Shown: positions 30,992 through 40,289, numbered from the stretch's first letter. The stretch: DNA of 64,000 bases from Acidobacteriota bacterium (GCA_029862975.1 JAOTWP010000006.1:1-64000), one strand, 5' to 3'. The notes: generated from the sequence alone by a model not told the origin. Program-made: numbers and translations.

Positions 30992-33172
30992 CTACTCCCC
31001 CGGCACCGGGAACCCTCGATCGCGCATCAGCGCCTCCATCCTGGCGTCGCGGCCGCGGAAGGCGCGGTAGGCGTCGGCGGGGTCGACGGAGTTGCGGGGG
31101 GCGAAGAGGTGGTCGACGAGCTTGCCTGCCAGCGCCTCGTCGTAGTAGCCGCCCGGCGCCTCCTCGAAGGCTTCCGCGGCGTCGGCGGTGAGGACGTCGG
31201 CCCACATGTAGCCGTAGTAGCCGGCCGAGTAGCCCTCGCCCGAGAAGATGTGCCCGAAGTGCGGGCTGCGGTGGCGCATGGGGATCTCGTCGGGCATGCC
31301 GAGCTCGGCGAGCGTCGCGCGCTCGAAGGCCGCGACGTCGAGGCCCGCCGGGTCGATCGTGTGGTAGCGCATGTCCATGAGGGCGGAGGCCAGGTACTCG
31401 GTCGTCGCGAAGCCCTGGTTGAACTTCGAGGCCTTCTTGATCTTGGCGACGAGCTCCGCCGGGATCGGCTCGCCCGTCTCGTGGTGGACGAGGTAGCCGT
31501 TGATGACCTCGTCCGTCAGGAGCCAGCGCTCGAGCAGCTGGGACTGGAACTCCGTGTAGTCCCGGACGCCGCCGTTCAAGGTCGGATAGGCGACGTTCGA
31601 GGACAGGGAGTGCAGCGCGTGGCCGAACTCGTGGAAGAGGGTCGTCGCGTCGTCCCAGGAGATCAGCACCGGCTCGCCGGGGGCGCCCTCGATGAAGTTC
31701 GAGTTGTTGGCGGACAGCACGGTCTTCTCGCCGTCGAAGGTCTCGTGGGTGCGGTAGCTCGTGGCCCAGGCGCCCGAGCCCTTGCCGGGGCGGGCGTAGG
31801 GATCGAGATACCACAGGCCCACGTGCTCGCCGGTCGAGCCGCGGGTGACCTCCCAGACCTTGACGTCCTCGTGGAAGACCGGCACCGTCCCCGCCGCGAG
31901 CGGCGTGAACTCGAAGTCGAAGAGCCGGCCGGCGACGAAGAACATCGCCTCGCGCAGCTTGTCGAGCTGGAGGTACTGCTTGACCTCGTTGGAGTCGAGG
32001 TCGTAGCGGGCCTGCCGGACCTTTTCGGCGTAGTAGCGGTAGTCCCAGGGCGCGATCGCGATGCCCGCCCCCTCGGCGTCGGCGATGGCCTGCATGTCGG
32101 CCACCTCCTCCGCCACGCGGGCGAGCGCCGCCGGCCACACGGTCTCCATCAGCTCGAGCGCCCGCTCGGGGGTCTTGGCCATGCGGTTCTCGAGCCGCCA
32201 CCGGGCGTAGTTGTCGTAGCCCAGCAGGGCGACCCGCTCGTCCCGCAGCGCGAGGATCTCGGCGATGAGCGCCTTGTTGTCGTGCTCGTCGCCGTTGTCG
32301 CCGCGCGAGTAGTAGGTGCGCCAGACCTTCTCGCGCAGGTCGCGCTCGGTGGAGAACGTGAGGAACGGGTCCATCGACGAGCGGGTGTTGGTGATCGCGT
32401 ACTCCCCGTCGCGCCCGCGCTCCGCGGCGGCCGCGGCGGCGGCCTGCACGAAGGAGTCCGGCAGGCCGCCCAGCTGGTCGCCCGAGAGGTAGGTGACGTA
32501 GCCCTCCTCGTCGGCGAGGACGTTGTTGCCGAACCGGGTGTAGAGCTCGGCAAGGCGCTGATCGATGGCCGCGTAGCGCTCCTTGGCCTCGCCCTCGAGG
32601 GTGGCGCCGTCGCGCGCGAAGCCGTCGTAGACGAGCCACACGAGGCGCTGCTCGGCGGCGCCGAGCGACTTCGCCTCGTCGCCCTCGTAGACGGCCTTGA
32701 TGCGCGCGAAGAGGGCCGCGTTCTGGACGATCTCCGACTGGAACTCGGCGAGCTTCGGCGCCATCCTCTGCTGGATCTCGCGAAACTCCGGCGTCGACAG
32801 GTTGCCGCTCCAGATCCCCCAGTAGGTGAACGCCCGCCCCAGCGGGCGCCCGCTGCGCTCCAGCGCCAGGATGGTGTTCTCGAAGGTCGGGGGCTCGGGG
32901 CTCGCGGCGATGGCGTCGATCTCCGCGAGATTCGCCGCCATCCCGGCCTCGAGCGCCGGCTCGAGGGTGGCGAGGTCCATCCGGTCGAAGGCCGGAACGC
33001 CGCCGTAGGGGCCTTCCCACTCGGCGAGCAGGACGTTGCCCTCGGCCGCGGCGGCGGCCGGAGTCTGCATCGGGGTTTGCATCGGGCTGCGCATCGACTG
33101 TGGCGCGCACGCGGCGCAGATGAAGATCAAGGCCATGACGGCTGACTCCTCGAGCTCGGTTCGCATGTTCAT
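30992..33172 (-). CDS. M3 family metallopeptidase (Dcp-like dipeptidyl carboxypeptidase), lipoprotein
   Basis: This 726-residue peptidase has the thimet-oligopeptidase zinc motif HEFGHALH near residue 515 and the downstream MRYHTID and GHIFSGEGYSAGYYGYMWADVL segments of the Dcp branch. Start ATG 33172 follows GAGGGAGC. The N-terminus has a hydrophobic segment ending ICAAC (Cys about residue 22), consistent with a lipoprotein facing the periplasm, where it would trim oligopeptides. Length and motif order are normal for M3. It converges on cheR. Confidence 0.92.
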   Translation of the reverse strand: MNMRTELEESAVMALIFICAACAPQSMRSPMQTPMQTPAAAAAEGNVLLAEWEGPYGGVPAFDRMDLATLEPALEAGMAANLAEIDAIAASPEPPTFENTILALERSGRPLGRAFTYWGIWSGNLSTPEFREIQQRMAPKLAEFQSEIVQNAALFARIKAVYEGDEAKSLGAAEQRLVWLVYDGFARDGATLEGEAKERYAAIDQRLAELYTRFGNNVLADEEGYVTYLSGDQLGGLPDSFVQAAAAAAAERGRDGEYAITNTRSSMDPFLTFSTERDLREKVWRTYYSRGDNGDEHDNKALIAEILALRDERVALLGYDNYARWRLENRMAKTPERALELMETVWPAALARVAEEVADMQAIADAEGAGIAIAPWDYRYYAEKVRQARYDLDSNEVKQYLQLDKLREAMFFVAGRLFDFEFTPLAAGTVPVFHEDVKVWEVTRGSTGEHVGLWYLDPYARPGKGSGAWATSYRTHETFDGEKTVLSANNSNFIEGAPGEPVLISWDDATTLFHEFGHALHSLSSNVAYPTLNGGVRDYTEFQSQLLERWLLTDEVINGYLVHHETGEPIPAELVAKIKKASKFNQGFATTEYLASALMDMRYHTIDPAGLDVAAFERATLAELGMPDEIPMRHRSPHFGHIFSGEGYSAGYYGYMWADVLTADAAEAFEEAPGGYYDEALAGKLVDHLFAPRNSVDPADAYRAFRGRDARMEALMRDRGFPVPGE

Positions 33173-33190
33173 CGCTCCCTCTTTCGTCCT

Positions 33191-33279
33191 GAGCAGGGTC
33201 GTCCTGAGACTGGGGGTCACCCCGAGACTGGGGCCGTCCCGAGATTGGGGCCGTCCCGAGATCGGGGCCGTCCCGAGGC
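33191..33279. repeat. Tandem repeat of about 17 bp, five units, between M3 peptidase and cytochrome genes
   Basis: Units start at 33191, 33206, 33224, 33241 and 33258, with lengths 15, 18, 17, 17 and 17. The last three are almost identical (gagat/ctggggccgtccc). The array lies in the 33173-33514 interval, just upstream of the M3 peptidase start and before the cytochrome module, where no gene is seen. Unit drift from left to right suggests slippage growth. It is not a CRISPR array: units are contiguous, without spacers. Confidence 0.75.
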
Positions 33280-33514
33280 GACAGGCTACCAGCCTGCGAG
33301 CCGTCGCGGCCATCGGGTCGTGGGCTGACGGCGTGCCGGCCCCCGACCGGCGATCGGTTGCGGCACCCGTGCCGCGCCGCGGCGGCCCGCCCCTTGCCGG
33401 AGGCGGCGCTTCCACCCCTCCGGGTAGCGCGCCCGGCGCTCGTTCTCTCTAACATCCCGCTTGGAGCCGCTCTCCCGGCTCCGAGACGCGCAACCCGAGA
33501 AAGGACGGCGAGTG

Positions 33515-33877
33515 ATGAAGAGACACGCGTTGTGGCTCGGCGCGGCCGTCGTCGCCGGTCTGGTGCTGATCCTCGCATCGACCGGCTCGACCCGCGCCAC
33601 CGAGGGGCTGGACGGCAAGGAGCTGTTCCTGGCGGAAGGGTGCGACACCTGCCACTCCGTGGCCGCCGCCGAGATCGAGGCGAAGACGACGTCGGAGAAG
33701 ATGCTCGGACCCGACGTCAGCGGCTACGAGACCGACGACCTGAAAGCGCTCGCGGCGTACCTGCGCAAGGAGGCCGAGCTCGACGGCGAGACCCACAACA
33801 AGGGATTCAAGGGTAGCGACGAGGAGCTCCAGGCGCTCATCGACTGGCTGGGAAGCCTCGAGCCGCCCGCCAAGTGA
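33515..33877 (+). CDS. Monohaem c-type cytochrome
   Basis: This 120-residue exported cytochrome starts at ATG 33515 after AAAGGA. It has an uncleaved or cleaved N-terminal signal segment (LWLGAAVVAGLVLILAS), one haem site (CDTCH) near residue 44 and a downstream Met (SEKMLGPDVSGYE) as candidate sixth ligand. The order haem, Met and the final helix (ELQALIDWLGSL) is class I cytochrome c. It is the first gene of a three-gene redox module with the multihaem cytochrome and cytochrome b that follow, and could be the small soluble or tethered electron carrier of that set. Confidence 0.88.
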   Translation: MKRHALWLGAAVVAGLVLILASTGSTRATEGLDGKELFLAEGCDTCHSVAAAEIEAKTTSEKMLGPDVSGYETDDLKALAAYLRKEAELDGETHNKGFKGSDEELQALIDWLGSLEPPAK

Positions 33878-33923
33878 AGTGTCGTCGTTGCCGGATGAGC
33901 CCGAGCGAGCGCGCGAGCCAGGA

Positions 33924-35108
33924 ATGCCGACCCTCCGCCTGACGATTCGGGTGGCGGGCCTGGCCGCGCTCGCGGCCCTGGCGCTGCTGCCGCTCCCGGC
34001 CGGAGCCGTCGAGGACGAGGACTGCCTGGCCTGCCACGCGGATCTCGAGGACGCCGCCGGCGAGCGGATCGCGGCGGACCTCGACCAGCTCTCCGAGTCC
34101 ATGCACGGCGAGATGGGGCTGGCCTGCGTCGACTGCCACGCCGACGTCGCCGATTTCGACGGCGAGCACCCGGAGAAGCTGGCGCCCGCGGCCTGCGGCG
34201 ACTGCCACGACGACGTCCTGGGCGCGGTCTCCGAGAGCGCTCACATGGGGCAGTCCTGCGGCGACTGCCACGGCGGCCACGAGATTCGCGCGGCCGCGGA
34301 CGAGGCGGCGCCCACCAGCCTCTTCCGGACGCCGGCGCTGTGCGCGTCGTGCCACGAGGCGCTGGGCGAGCAGGCGAGCCAGTACCTCGACGGCATCCAC
34401 GGCCGCGCCCTCGTCAAGAGCGGCCTCAAGTTCGCGCCGAGCTGCGTGACCTGCCACGGCGCCCACGAGATCCTCCCGGCCGGCGATCCCCGCGGCCGCG
34501 TCTACCGCACCAAGGTTGCCGCCATGTGCGGCTCGTGCCACGAGGGGCTGATCTCGACCTACTCCGGCAGCGTCCACGCCCAGCTCGATGCCGCGACGGG
34601 GGAAGCGCGCGCGGTGTGCTCGGACTGCCACCCGACCCACGCCGTCGGCTCGCGCAACCTGCCGGCCTGGCGCCAGGCCGTCGTCGCCGAGTGCGGCGAG
34701 TGCCATGGCGCCATGCTCGAGAGCTTCAGCGACGGCTTCCACGGCCAGGCGACGCTGCTGGGCTTTGCGCGCGTCGCCAAGTGCAGCGACTGCCACGGCT
34801 CGCACGACGTCCTCGCCGTCGACGACCCCGCCTCGCGGGTCGCCGCGGCCAACGTCGTCGCGACCTGCAGCGGCTGCCACGAGGGGGCGACGGCGAATTG
34901 GGCCGACTACGATCCCCACGCCGATCTGTCGTCGCCGGCGCGCAATCCCCAGGCGTACTGGGCGCAAGGGGCGATGAAGGTCCTGCTGGCGTCGGTCTTC
35001 GGCTTCTTCTTCCTCCACACGGCGCTGTGGCTGCCGCGGTCGCTGGTGGCCATCCGCCGCGGCCGGGACGCCGGTGCGGCGCCCCCGGCCCGGGAGCTCG
35101 ACGCATGA
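33924..35108 (+). CDS. Undecahaem c-type cytochrome with C-terminal membrane anchor
   Basis: Eleven CxxCH sites can be counted (CLACH, CVDCH, CGDCH twice, CASCH, CVTCH, CGSCH, CSDCH, CGECH, CSDCH, CSGCH) in a mature protein of about 370 residues. Many distal His residues are present (for example ESMHGEMG, SAHMGQ, GIHGRAL, GFHGQA), indicating bis-His low-spin haems. A signal peptide (MPTLRLTIRVAGLAALAALALLPLPAGA) and one C-terminal transmembrane helix (VLLASVFGFFFLHTALWLP) frame the haem domain. ATG 33924 is preferred because it starts the signal peptide; GTG 33879 would add 15 polar residues. The stop overlaps the next gene (ATGA), so this cytochrome and the cytochrome b are probably one complex. 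Confidence 0.92.
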   Translation: MPTLRLTIRVAGLAALAALALLPLPAGAVEDEDCLACHADLEDAAGERIAADLDQLSESMHGEMGLACVDCHADVADFDGEHPEKLAPAACGDCHDDVLGAVSESAHMGQSCGDCHGGHEIRAAADEAAPTSLFRTPALCASCHEALGEQASQYLDGIHGRALVKSGLKFAPSCVTCHGAHEILPAGDPRGRVYRTKVAAMCGSCHEGLISTYSGSVHAQLDAATGEARAVCSDCHPTHAVGSRNLPAWRQAVVAECGECHGAMLESFSDGFHGQATLLGFARVAKCSDCHGSHDVLAVDDPASRVAAANVVATCSGCHEGATANWADYDPHADLSSPARNPQAYWAQGAMKVLLASVFGFFFLHTALWLPRSLVAIRRGRDAGAAPPARELDA

Positions 35109-35932
35109 GCGCCCCCGACGGCTCGCTCAGGATCCAGCGGTTCGACGCCTTCGACCGCACCCTCCACATCGCGCTCATGATCAGCTTCCTGGGGCTCGCC
35201 GCGAGCGGCCTGCCGCTGCTCTTCGCCGACCGCTCGTGGGCCCAGCTCATCGCCAGGGCCTTCGGCGGCTACGGCGTGACCGGCACCGTGCACCGGTTCT
35301 CGGCCGTCGTGCTGTTCGCGACCTTCTTCCTCCACGTCGGCAGGCTGATGCTGGGAACCAGGCGCAACGGCACCCGCTTCATGCTCTGGGGTCCCGACTC
35401 GCTCGTCCCGCAGCCCCGGGATCTCGCCCAGCTCGGGCAGCACGTGCGCTGGTTCCTGGGCCGCGGTCCCTACCCGCGCTTCGACCGCTACGCCTACTGG
35501 GAGAAGTTCGACTATTGGGCGGTGTTCTGGGGCATGGCCATCATCGGCTGCTCGGGCCTCGTGATGTGGTTCCCGGGGGTGTTCCTGAGGATCCTGCCCG
35601 GCTGGGCGCTCAACGTCGCCCTCGTCGTCCACAGCGAGGAGGCCCTGCTGGCGATGGTCTTCATCTTCACCGTCCACTTCTTCAACAGCCACCTGCGTCC
35701 CGGCAAGTTCCCTATGGACCCGGTGATCTTCACCGGCGAGGTGACGGTGGACGAGCTGCGCCACGAGCGGGCGGCGCAGTACGAGCGGCTCGAGCGCACC
35801 GGCCGCCTCGCCCCTGCCGACGGCCCGAGCCCCCGCTGGCTCGTGAAGGGCGGGCCGATCATCGGCACCGTGGCCGTCACCGTCGGCTGGATCATCGTCT
35901 TCCTGACCCTCTGGGGCTTCCTCCAGGACTGA
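35105..35932 (+). CDS. Cytochrome b subunit (formate dehydrogenase gamma/thiosulfate reductase type)
   Basis: This 275-residue integral membrane protein has about five hydrophobic segments. His residues suited to haem b ligation occur in FDRTLHIALMISFLGLAASG, TGTVHRFSAVVLFATFFLHVGRLML, VVHSEEALLAM and FTVHFFNSHLRPG. This four-helix pattern matches FdnI-like cytochromes b that exchange electrons between the quinone pool and periplasmic haem proteins. ATG 35105 overlaps the stop of the 11-haem cytochrome. With that partner it forms a candidate quinol:cytochrome oxidoreductase, or a periplasmic oxidoreductase of unknown terminal acceptor; no catalytic molybdenum or copper subunit is adjacent. 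Confidence 0.9.
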   Translation: MSAPDGSLRIQRFDAFDRTLHIALMISFLGLAASGLPLLFADRSWAQLIARAFGGYGVTGTVHRFSAVVLFATFFLHVGRLMLGTRRNGTRFMLWGPDSLVPQPRDLAQLGQHVRWFLGRGPYPRFDRYAYWEKFDYWAVFWGMAIIGCSGLVMWFPGVFLRILPGWALNVALVVHSEEALLAMVFIFTVHFFNSHLRPGKFPMDPVIFTGEVTVDELRHERAAQYERLERTGRLAPADGPSPRWLVKGGPIIGTVAVTVGWIIVFLTLWGFLQD

Positions 35933-36086
35933 GCCGGCGGCCGGCGCCGGGTCGCCGGGAGGCCTGCGGAGGGCAGGCCCGGCGAAGGATTCTCCGCGGG
36001 CACGCGTCTACTCCCATGCACGTGCAACGGAGAAGCCCCGGCCGCATCCATCGAACCCGCTCAGACGAGGAACAGGAGTAGCGCGA

Positions 36087-36866
36087 ATGAAGACACCCCA
36101 CAACCCGACCGTTTCAACCCTGGCGATGACCGCCTTGATCCTGGGACTCGCCGGTCCCGCCGCCCAGGCCCGGGACGACGGCGAGATCCCCTTCAGCGTC
36201 TCGGAGATCTACTTCGAGCTCAACGACACGGACGGCGACCTCGGCATCCACTCGCTCATCGACGGCGAGCCCTGGAAGTTCCTGTCGATCGAGGGCCCGG
36301 ACGAGCGACAGAATCTCAACATCCGGGTCAAGTCCAACCTGCGCCGGCAAGGTCTGACCGAGCTCTTCTTCGAGAGCGCCGAGCCACCCTTCGACGAGCT
36401 GCCGCCCGAGGAGTTCTTCGGCCGTTTCCCCGAGGGCGTCTACGAGGTCGAGGGCCTGACGCTCGAGGGCGACGAGCTCGAGAGCGAGACGGTCGTCACC
36501 CACCTGATGCCGGCGCCGGTCGAGAACTTCACGGTCAACGGCGAGGAGCTGCCGGAGGACTGCGACGAGGACCCCGTGCCCGCCGTCAGCGAGCCCTTCG
36601 TGATCGACTGGGATCCCGTCACCCTCTCGCACCCGGAGATCGGCCGCACGGACGAGCCGATCGAGGTCGTGCGTTACGAAGTGATCGCCGAGCGGGAAGA
36701 GCCGACGCTCGTGAAGTTCACCATCCTGCTGCCGCCCGACGTCACCGAGGTCGAGCTGCCTGCCGGCCTGGCCAAAGAGGGCGAGGAGTGGAAGGTCGAG
36801 GTCCTCACCCGCGAGGAGAGTGGCAACCAGACGGCGACCGAGAGCTGCTTCGAGGTCGGGGACTGA
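36087..36866 (+). CDS. Exported hypothetical protein with fibronectin-like C-terminal region
   Basis: This 259-residue protein starts at ATG 36087, with CAGGAGTAG upstream. A signal peptide ending AAQA is followed by an acidic beta-rich domain (SVSEIYFELNDTDGDLGIHSLIDGEPWKFLSI). That N-terminal block is seen in exported proteins of unknown function and has a calcium-binding-like DTDGDLG stretch. The last 90 residues (FVIDWDPVTLSHPEIG, then IEVVRYEVIAERE, ending FEVGD) resemble a fibronectin type III fold. It likely acts outside the cytoplasm; no enzyme motif is present. It is followed by a strong hairpin at 36895-36946. Confidence 0.8.
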   Translation: MKTPHNPTVSTLAMTALILGLAGPAAQARDDGEIPFSVSEIYFELNDTDGDLGIHSLIDGEPWKFLSIEGPDERQNLNIRVKSNLRRQGLTELFFESAEPPFDELPPEEFFGRFPEGVYEVEGLTLEGDELESETVVTHLMPAPVENFTVNGEELPEDCDEDPVPAVSEPFVIDWDPVTLSHPEIGRTDEPIEVVRYEVIAEREEPTLVKFTILLPPDVTEVELPAGLAKEGEEWKVEVLTREESGNQTATESCFEVGD

Positions 36867-36894
36867 CCGGCGCGGCTCCTCCCTGCACTCGCCG

Positions 36895-36946
36895 GCCCAC
36901 CCACCCCCGCGCTCCGGCGCGGCGGGTGGGTGGGTCCCGGTCTTTT
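36895..36946. terminator. Bidirectional intrinsic terminator
   Basis: A long GC-rich inverted repeat has the left arm GGCCCACCCACCC then GCGC, a 4-base loop TCCG, and the right arm GCGC then GGGTGGGTGGGTC. It is followed by TCTTTT on the plus strand. It lies between the convergent exported-protein gene and the TonB-receptor gene, so it may end transcripts from both sides, although the U-tract favours the plus direction. Confidence 0.8.
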
Positions 36947-37001
36947 CTCGCGCCGCCGCCGGAGGGCTCGGCGCGAGATCCCCGATGACGGCGGGCCGGC
37001 T

Positions 37002-39419
37002 TCAGAACTTCACGCGGGTCGTCACGCCGAACGTCCGGGGCTGGTTGGTCAGGAAGCCCACCCGGGCGCGGGTGCCGCGCTCCTGGTCGAGGGCGAGCAG
37101 CGCCCGCTCGTCGGTCACGTTGTTGACGAAGAAGGCCACGTCCCACTTCTCGTTGAGCATCCCGATCCGCAGGTTGGCCAGATCGTAGGCCGGCAGCTCG
37201 GGGTTGAACGTGAACGTGTCCGCCGTCAGCGGACCGCCGATCGTGTTGGGCTCGAACGACAGGAGGTCGACCGTGCCGAAGCCCGCCGCCTGGTCGCCGA
37301 TCTGGGTGAACCGCGAGCCGACGTGCTGGTACGTGCCCGAAGCGTAGCCGGCCCAACCGTTGCTCATCTCCCAGCGCCGGGTGGCCGCGGCCGCCATCTG
37401 GAGCTCGGGCACCGTGGGCAGGCGCTTGCCGTCCTCGATCCCCGCGACGATGTTCTCGTTGCCCTCTGCGTCGGGCGCCGTGAAGGTCGACTGCAGCTTG
37501 GCATCGTTGAGACTCGCCGAGATCGCAAAATCGAAGAGCGGCGTGGGCTGAGCCGCGAGCTCGAGCTCGAGGCCCGTGCTCTGGGCGTCGGGCACGTTGA
37601 TGATGAGGCGAGACGAGCACGAGCCGGCCGTCACGGTCGCCTGGAGATCGGTGATGTCGGCCCGGTAGGCGGCCACGTTGAACGTGCCGCGACCGCCGAG
37701 GATCGTCGACTTGGCGCCCACTTCGTAGTTCCACAGCTCCTCGTCCTGCCAGGCTGGCCGGCCGCTGAAGGTGGCAAGGTCCTCGTCGGTGCACAGCGGC
37801 ACGTTCAGCGGATCGTTGATGCCGCCGAGCCGGAAGCCCTTGGCGACCTGGGCGTTGAGCCGGGTGTTCTCGGTCGCCTTGTAGCTGGCGATGAGGCGCG
37901 GCGCGATGCCGTCGGCCGCGGTGTCGCCCACGGTCGTCCCCGGATCGGCGAAGATGCCGTCGAAGGTCTGCGTGCGGTCCTCGGTGAAGTCGTACCAGCG
38001 CAATCCCCCGGTCAGGTCCAACCGATCGTTGACGGAATAGGTCAGCTCTCCGAACACGGCCAGCTGATCGAAGGTGTAGCTCAAGTCGGAGAAGAACAGG
38101 ATGTCGGTGCCGGCGCCGAAGTTGCCCGCCGTGGGGATGCCGGTGCCCGCCTCGAAGCCGTCGACGAACAGGCTCTGGCCGTAGTCGCGGTCGATCGTGC
38201 TGTAGAAGACGCCCGCCACCCACTGCGTGTCGCTGCCGGCGCCCGAGAGGCGCAGCTCCTGGGTCAGCACCTGGGCCGTCGTCGCGTCGTCGAGCGGCCC
38301 GTCGATCGTGTAGATGTCCTCCGGCAGGCCGATCGAGCCGCCCGTGATGCTGGCCGTCAAAGCCGTGGCGTCGCGCACGACGAGCACGTCGCGGTCCGTG
38401 TAGGAGCTCACCGAGGTCAGGGTGACGTCCCCGAAGTCGTATTCGACGTTGAAGTCGAAGAGCAGGAACTCGTCGGTGAACGGCTCGCCAATCTGGGTAA
38501 ACAGCTGGCGCTCGCCGAGGTCGACCGGCGGCCGGGTGGTCGTGAACGGGTTGGCCAGGATGTTGTAGGCGTCGATGCGGTTCCAGCCGTCCGCGTTCAC
38601 CTCCTGGTAGAGCAGCCGCGGGGTCACCGTCAGCCGCTCGTTGGGCTCGAACCGGAAGGCCCAGCGCACCCCGCTGCGGTCGCCGCTGTTGACGTCCTCG
38701 CGGACGCTCAGGTCGGGCTGCACGGCGTCCATGAAGCCGCCCATCTCGGAGTGATAGGCCGCGATGCGCATCGCCGCGCGCTCGCCGAGCGGCGTGTTGA
38801 CCGCCACCTTGGCGCTGCCGCCCATGCCGCCCTCGTCGACGGCGCTCACGGTGAGCTCGCCGAACGACTCCGCGAGCCCGAGCTCGGGCTGGTTGGAGAT
38901 GTAGCGCACGGTGCCCGACAGCGAGCCCGAGCCGAAGAGCGTCCCCTGGGGGCCGCGCAGCACCTCGACCCGGGACATGTCGAAGAGGTCGAGGTCCGGG
39001 GTGAAGAGCGACAGCGAGATGACCGACTCGTCGAGATAGACGCCCACCTGCTCCTTGACCCCCGGCTGGTCGCGCACGATCTGGCCGGCCGAGACGCCGC
39101 GGATGGCGACCTGGCTCTGGCCCGGACCGAGGTTCTGCACGCTGAAGCCGCCGACGTTGGCCGAGATGTCCTCCAGCGTCTCGGCGCCGCGGTCGCGCAG
39201 CACCTCTTCGGTGGGCGCGACGACGGAGAACGGCACCTCCTGCAGCGACTCCTCGCGCTTGCGGGCGGTGACCGTCACCTCCTCGGAGAAGGGCTCGCGC
39301 TCTTCGGCGGCGGCCTCCGCCGCAGCTTCCTCGGCCTCCTGCGCGCCGGCCGGCGGGCTCAGGACGACCATGAGCGGGACGAAGCCGAACAGGATCAGGC
39401 TGGTCGGGGTCTTTCTCAT
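37002..39419 (-). CDS. TonB-dependent outer membrane receptor
   Basis: This 805-residue protein starts at ATG 39419, five bases after GGAGGT. A signal peptide (to about residue 26, SPPAGA) is followed by an acidic stretch, a TonB-box-like EEVTVTARKREESLQEVPFSV, and a plug domain with the conserved VRGPQGTLFGSGSLSGTVRYIS near residues 150-170. A beta-barrel fills the remainder and ends with a terminal Phe (GVTTRVKF), the outer-membrane insertion signal. The sequence type (iron-complex receptors of the sphingomonad/acidobacterial kind) imports siderophores, sugars or oligomers; the ligand is not predictable. No TonB-ExbBD gene is in the window. Confidence 0.94.
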   Translation of the reverse strand: MRKTPTSLILFGFVPLMVVLSPPAGAQEAEEAAAEAAAEEREPFSEEVTVTARKREESLQEVPFSVVAPTEEVLRDRGAETLEDISANVGGFSVQNLGPGQSQVAIRGVSAGQIVRDQPGVKEQVGVYLDESVISLSLFTPDLDLFDMSRVEVLRGPQGTLFGSGSLSGTVRYISNQPELGLAESFGELTVSAVDEGGMGGSAKVAVNTPLGERAAMRIAAYHSEMGGFMDAVQPDLSVREDVNSGDRSGVRWAFRFEPNERLTVTPRLLYQEVNADGWNRIDAYNILANPFTTTRPPVDLGERQLFTQIGEPFTDEFLLFDFNVEYDFGDVTLTSVSSYTDRDVLVVRDATALTASITGGSIGLPEDIYTIDGPLDDATTAQVLTQELRLSGAGSDTQWVAGVFYSTIDRDYGQSLFVDGFEAGTGIPTAGNFGAGTDILFFSDLSYTFDQLAVFGELTYSVNDRLDLTGGLRWYDFTEDRTQTFDGIFADPGTTVGDTAADGIAPRLIASYKATENTRLNAQVAKGFRLGGINDPLNVPLCTDEDLATFSGRPAWQDEELWNYEVGAKSTILGGRGTFNVAAYRADITDLQATVTAGSCSSRLIINVPDAQSTGLELELAAQPTPLFDFAISASLNDAKLQSTFTAPDAEGNENIVAGIEDGKRLPTVPELQMAAAATRRWEMSNGWAGYASGTYQHVGSRFTQIGDQAAGFGTVDLLSFEPNTIGGPLTADTFTFNPELPAYDLANLRIGMLNEKWDVAFFVNNVTDERALLALDQERGTRARVGFLTNQPRTFGVTTRVKF

Positions 39420-39509
39420 CGGGACCTCCGCAAGTTGTGGTTTGCGACATTGTCCCCGACCTCGACGCCGGCGTCAACGCGGCGTTCCCCAGCGCCCCCG
39501 GCCGCGGGC

Positions 39510-40289
39510 TCAGGACGGGCCGCGCACCACCTGGCGGATGTCGTCCATCCGCTCGCGGGCGGCGTCGTAGCCGACCTTCTGGATGGCCGCGAAATGCTTC
39601 GTGTCGAAGGTGCCGTAGCGGCTGAGCTCGGCCGGGCACAGCAGCAGGTCGCAGTAGTGGAACTTGCGCTTGGAGGCGTGGTACATGCCGATCTCGAAGG
39701 CGCGCTGCGAGACGGCCAGCGAGGAGCTCAGATCGCTCTGGCTCACGGGGCGCAGGGGACTCACGTAGACGCCGAGGATGGTCTGGCAGTGCCCCAGGAG
39801 CGGCTCGACGGGAAAGTTGTTGATGATCCCGCCGTCCGAGTACCAATGCCCGTCGATCTCGGTGGGCGCGAACACCAGGGGCGTCGAGGCCGACGCCAGG
39901 ATCGCGGGGATCAGAGGGCCCGAGGTGAAGATCTCCGGTCGCGCCTCGACGAGATCGGTGGCGGTCAGGAAGACGGGCTTGGCGAGCGACTCGAAGGAGT
40001 CCTCGGGGAAGTACTCGCGGAAGTCGGCGGCGGCTTTTTCCGTGTCGAAGATCCCCGGCTTGGCGAGCGCCAGCTTCGAGAGCCGGAACGGACTCTTGTG
40101 GACGAAGAACCCGAGCATCTCCGCGGGGGAGTAGCCGGCGGCGTAGAGCGCGGCGACGATGGCGCCGGCGCTCGACCCGGCGAGGACCTGCGGCTCGATG
40201 CCCTCCTCGCCCAGCGCCTGGAGAACCCCGACGTGGGCGAGCCCGCGGGCTCCGCCGCCGGAGAGCACCATCCCCAACTCGTAGTGCAC
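39510..40289 (-). CDS. Patatin-like phospholipase
   Basis: This 259-residue protein starts at GTG 40289 after AAGGGGGC. The Ser-Asp dyad of patatins is visible. The oxyanion glycine stretch LSGGGARGLAHVGVLQAL (residues 9-26) is followed by the nucleophile elbow GSSAG near residue 38 and the catalytic Asp in YSDGGIINNFP near 152. These proteins hydrolyse acyl esters of membrane lipids. There is no signal peptide, so it acts in the cytosol or is exported by another route. The family includes the RssA-type enzymes of similar length. It is divergent from the PilZ protein (interval 40290-40454, no clear element). Confidence 0.92.
   Translation of the reverse strand: MHYELGMVLSGGGARGLAHVGVLQALGEEGIEPQVLAGSSAGAIVAALYAAGYSPAEMLGFFVHKSPFRLSKLALAKPGIFDTEKAAADFREYFPEDSFESLAKPVFLTATDLVEARPEIFTSGPLIPAILASASTPLVFAPTEIDGHWYSDGGIINNFPVEPLLGHCQTILGVYVSPLRPVSQSDLSSSLAVSQRAFEIGMYHASKRKFHYCDLLLCPAELSRYGTFDTKHFAAIQKVGYDAARERMDDIRQVVRGPS

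Noticed and set aside
33191-33279. CRISPR array
   Set aside because: Units are 15-18 bp and contiguous with no unique spacers, and no cas genes are nearby.
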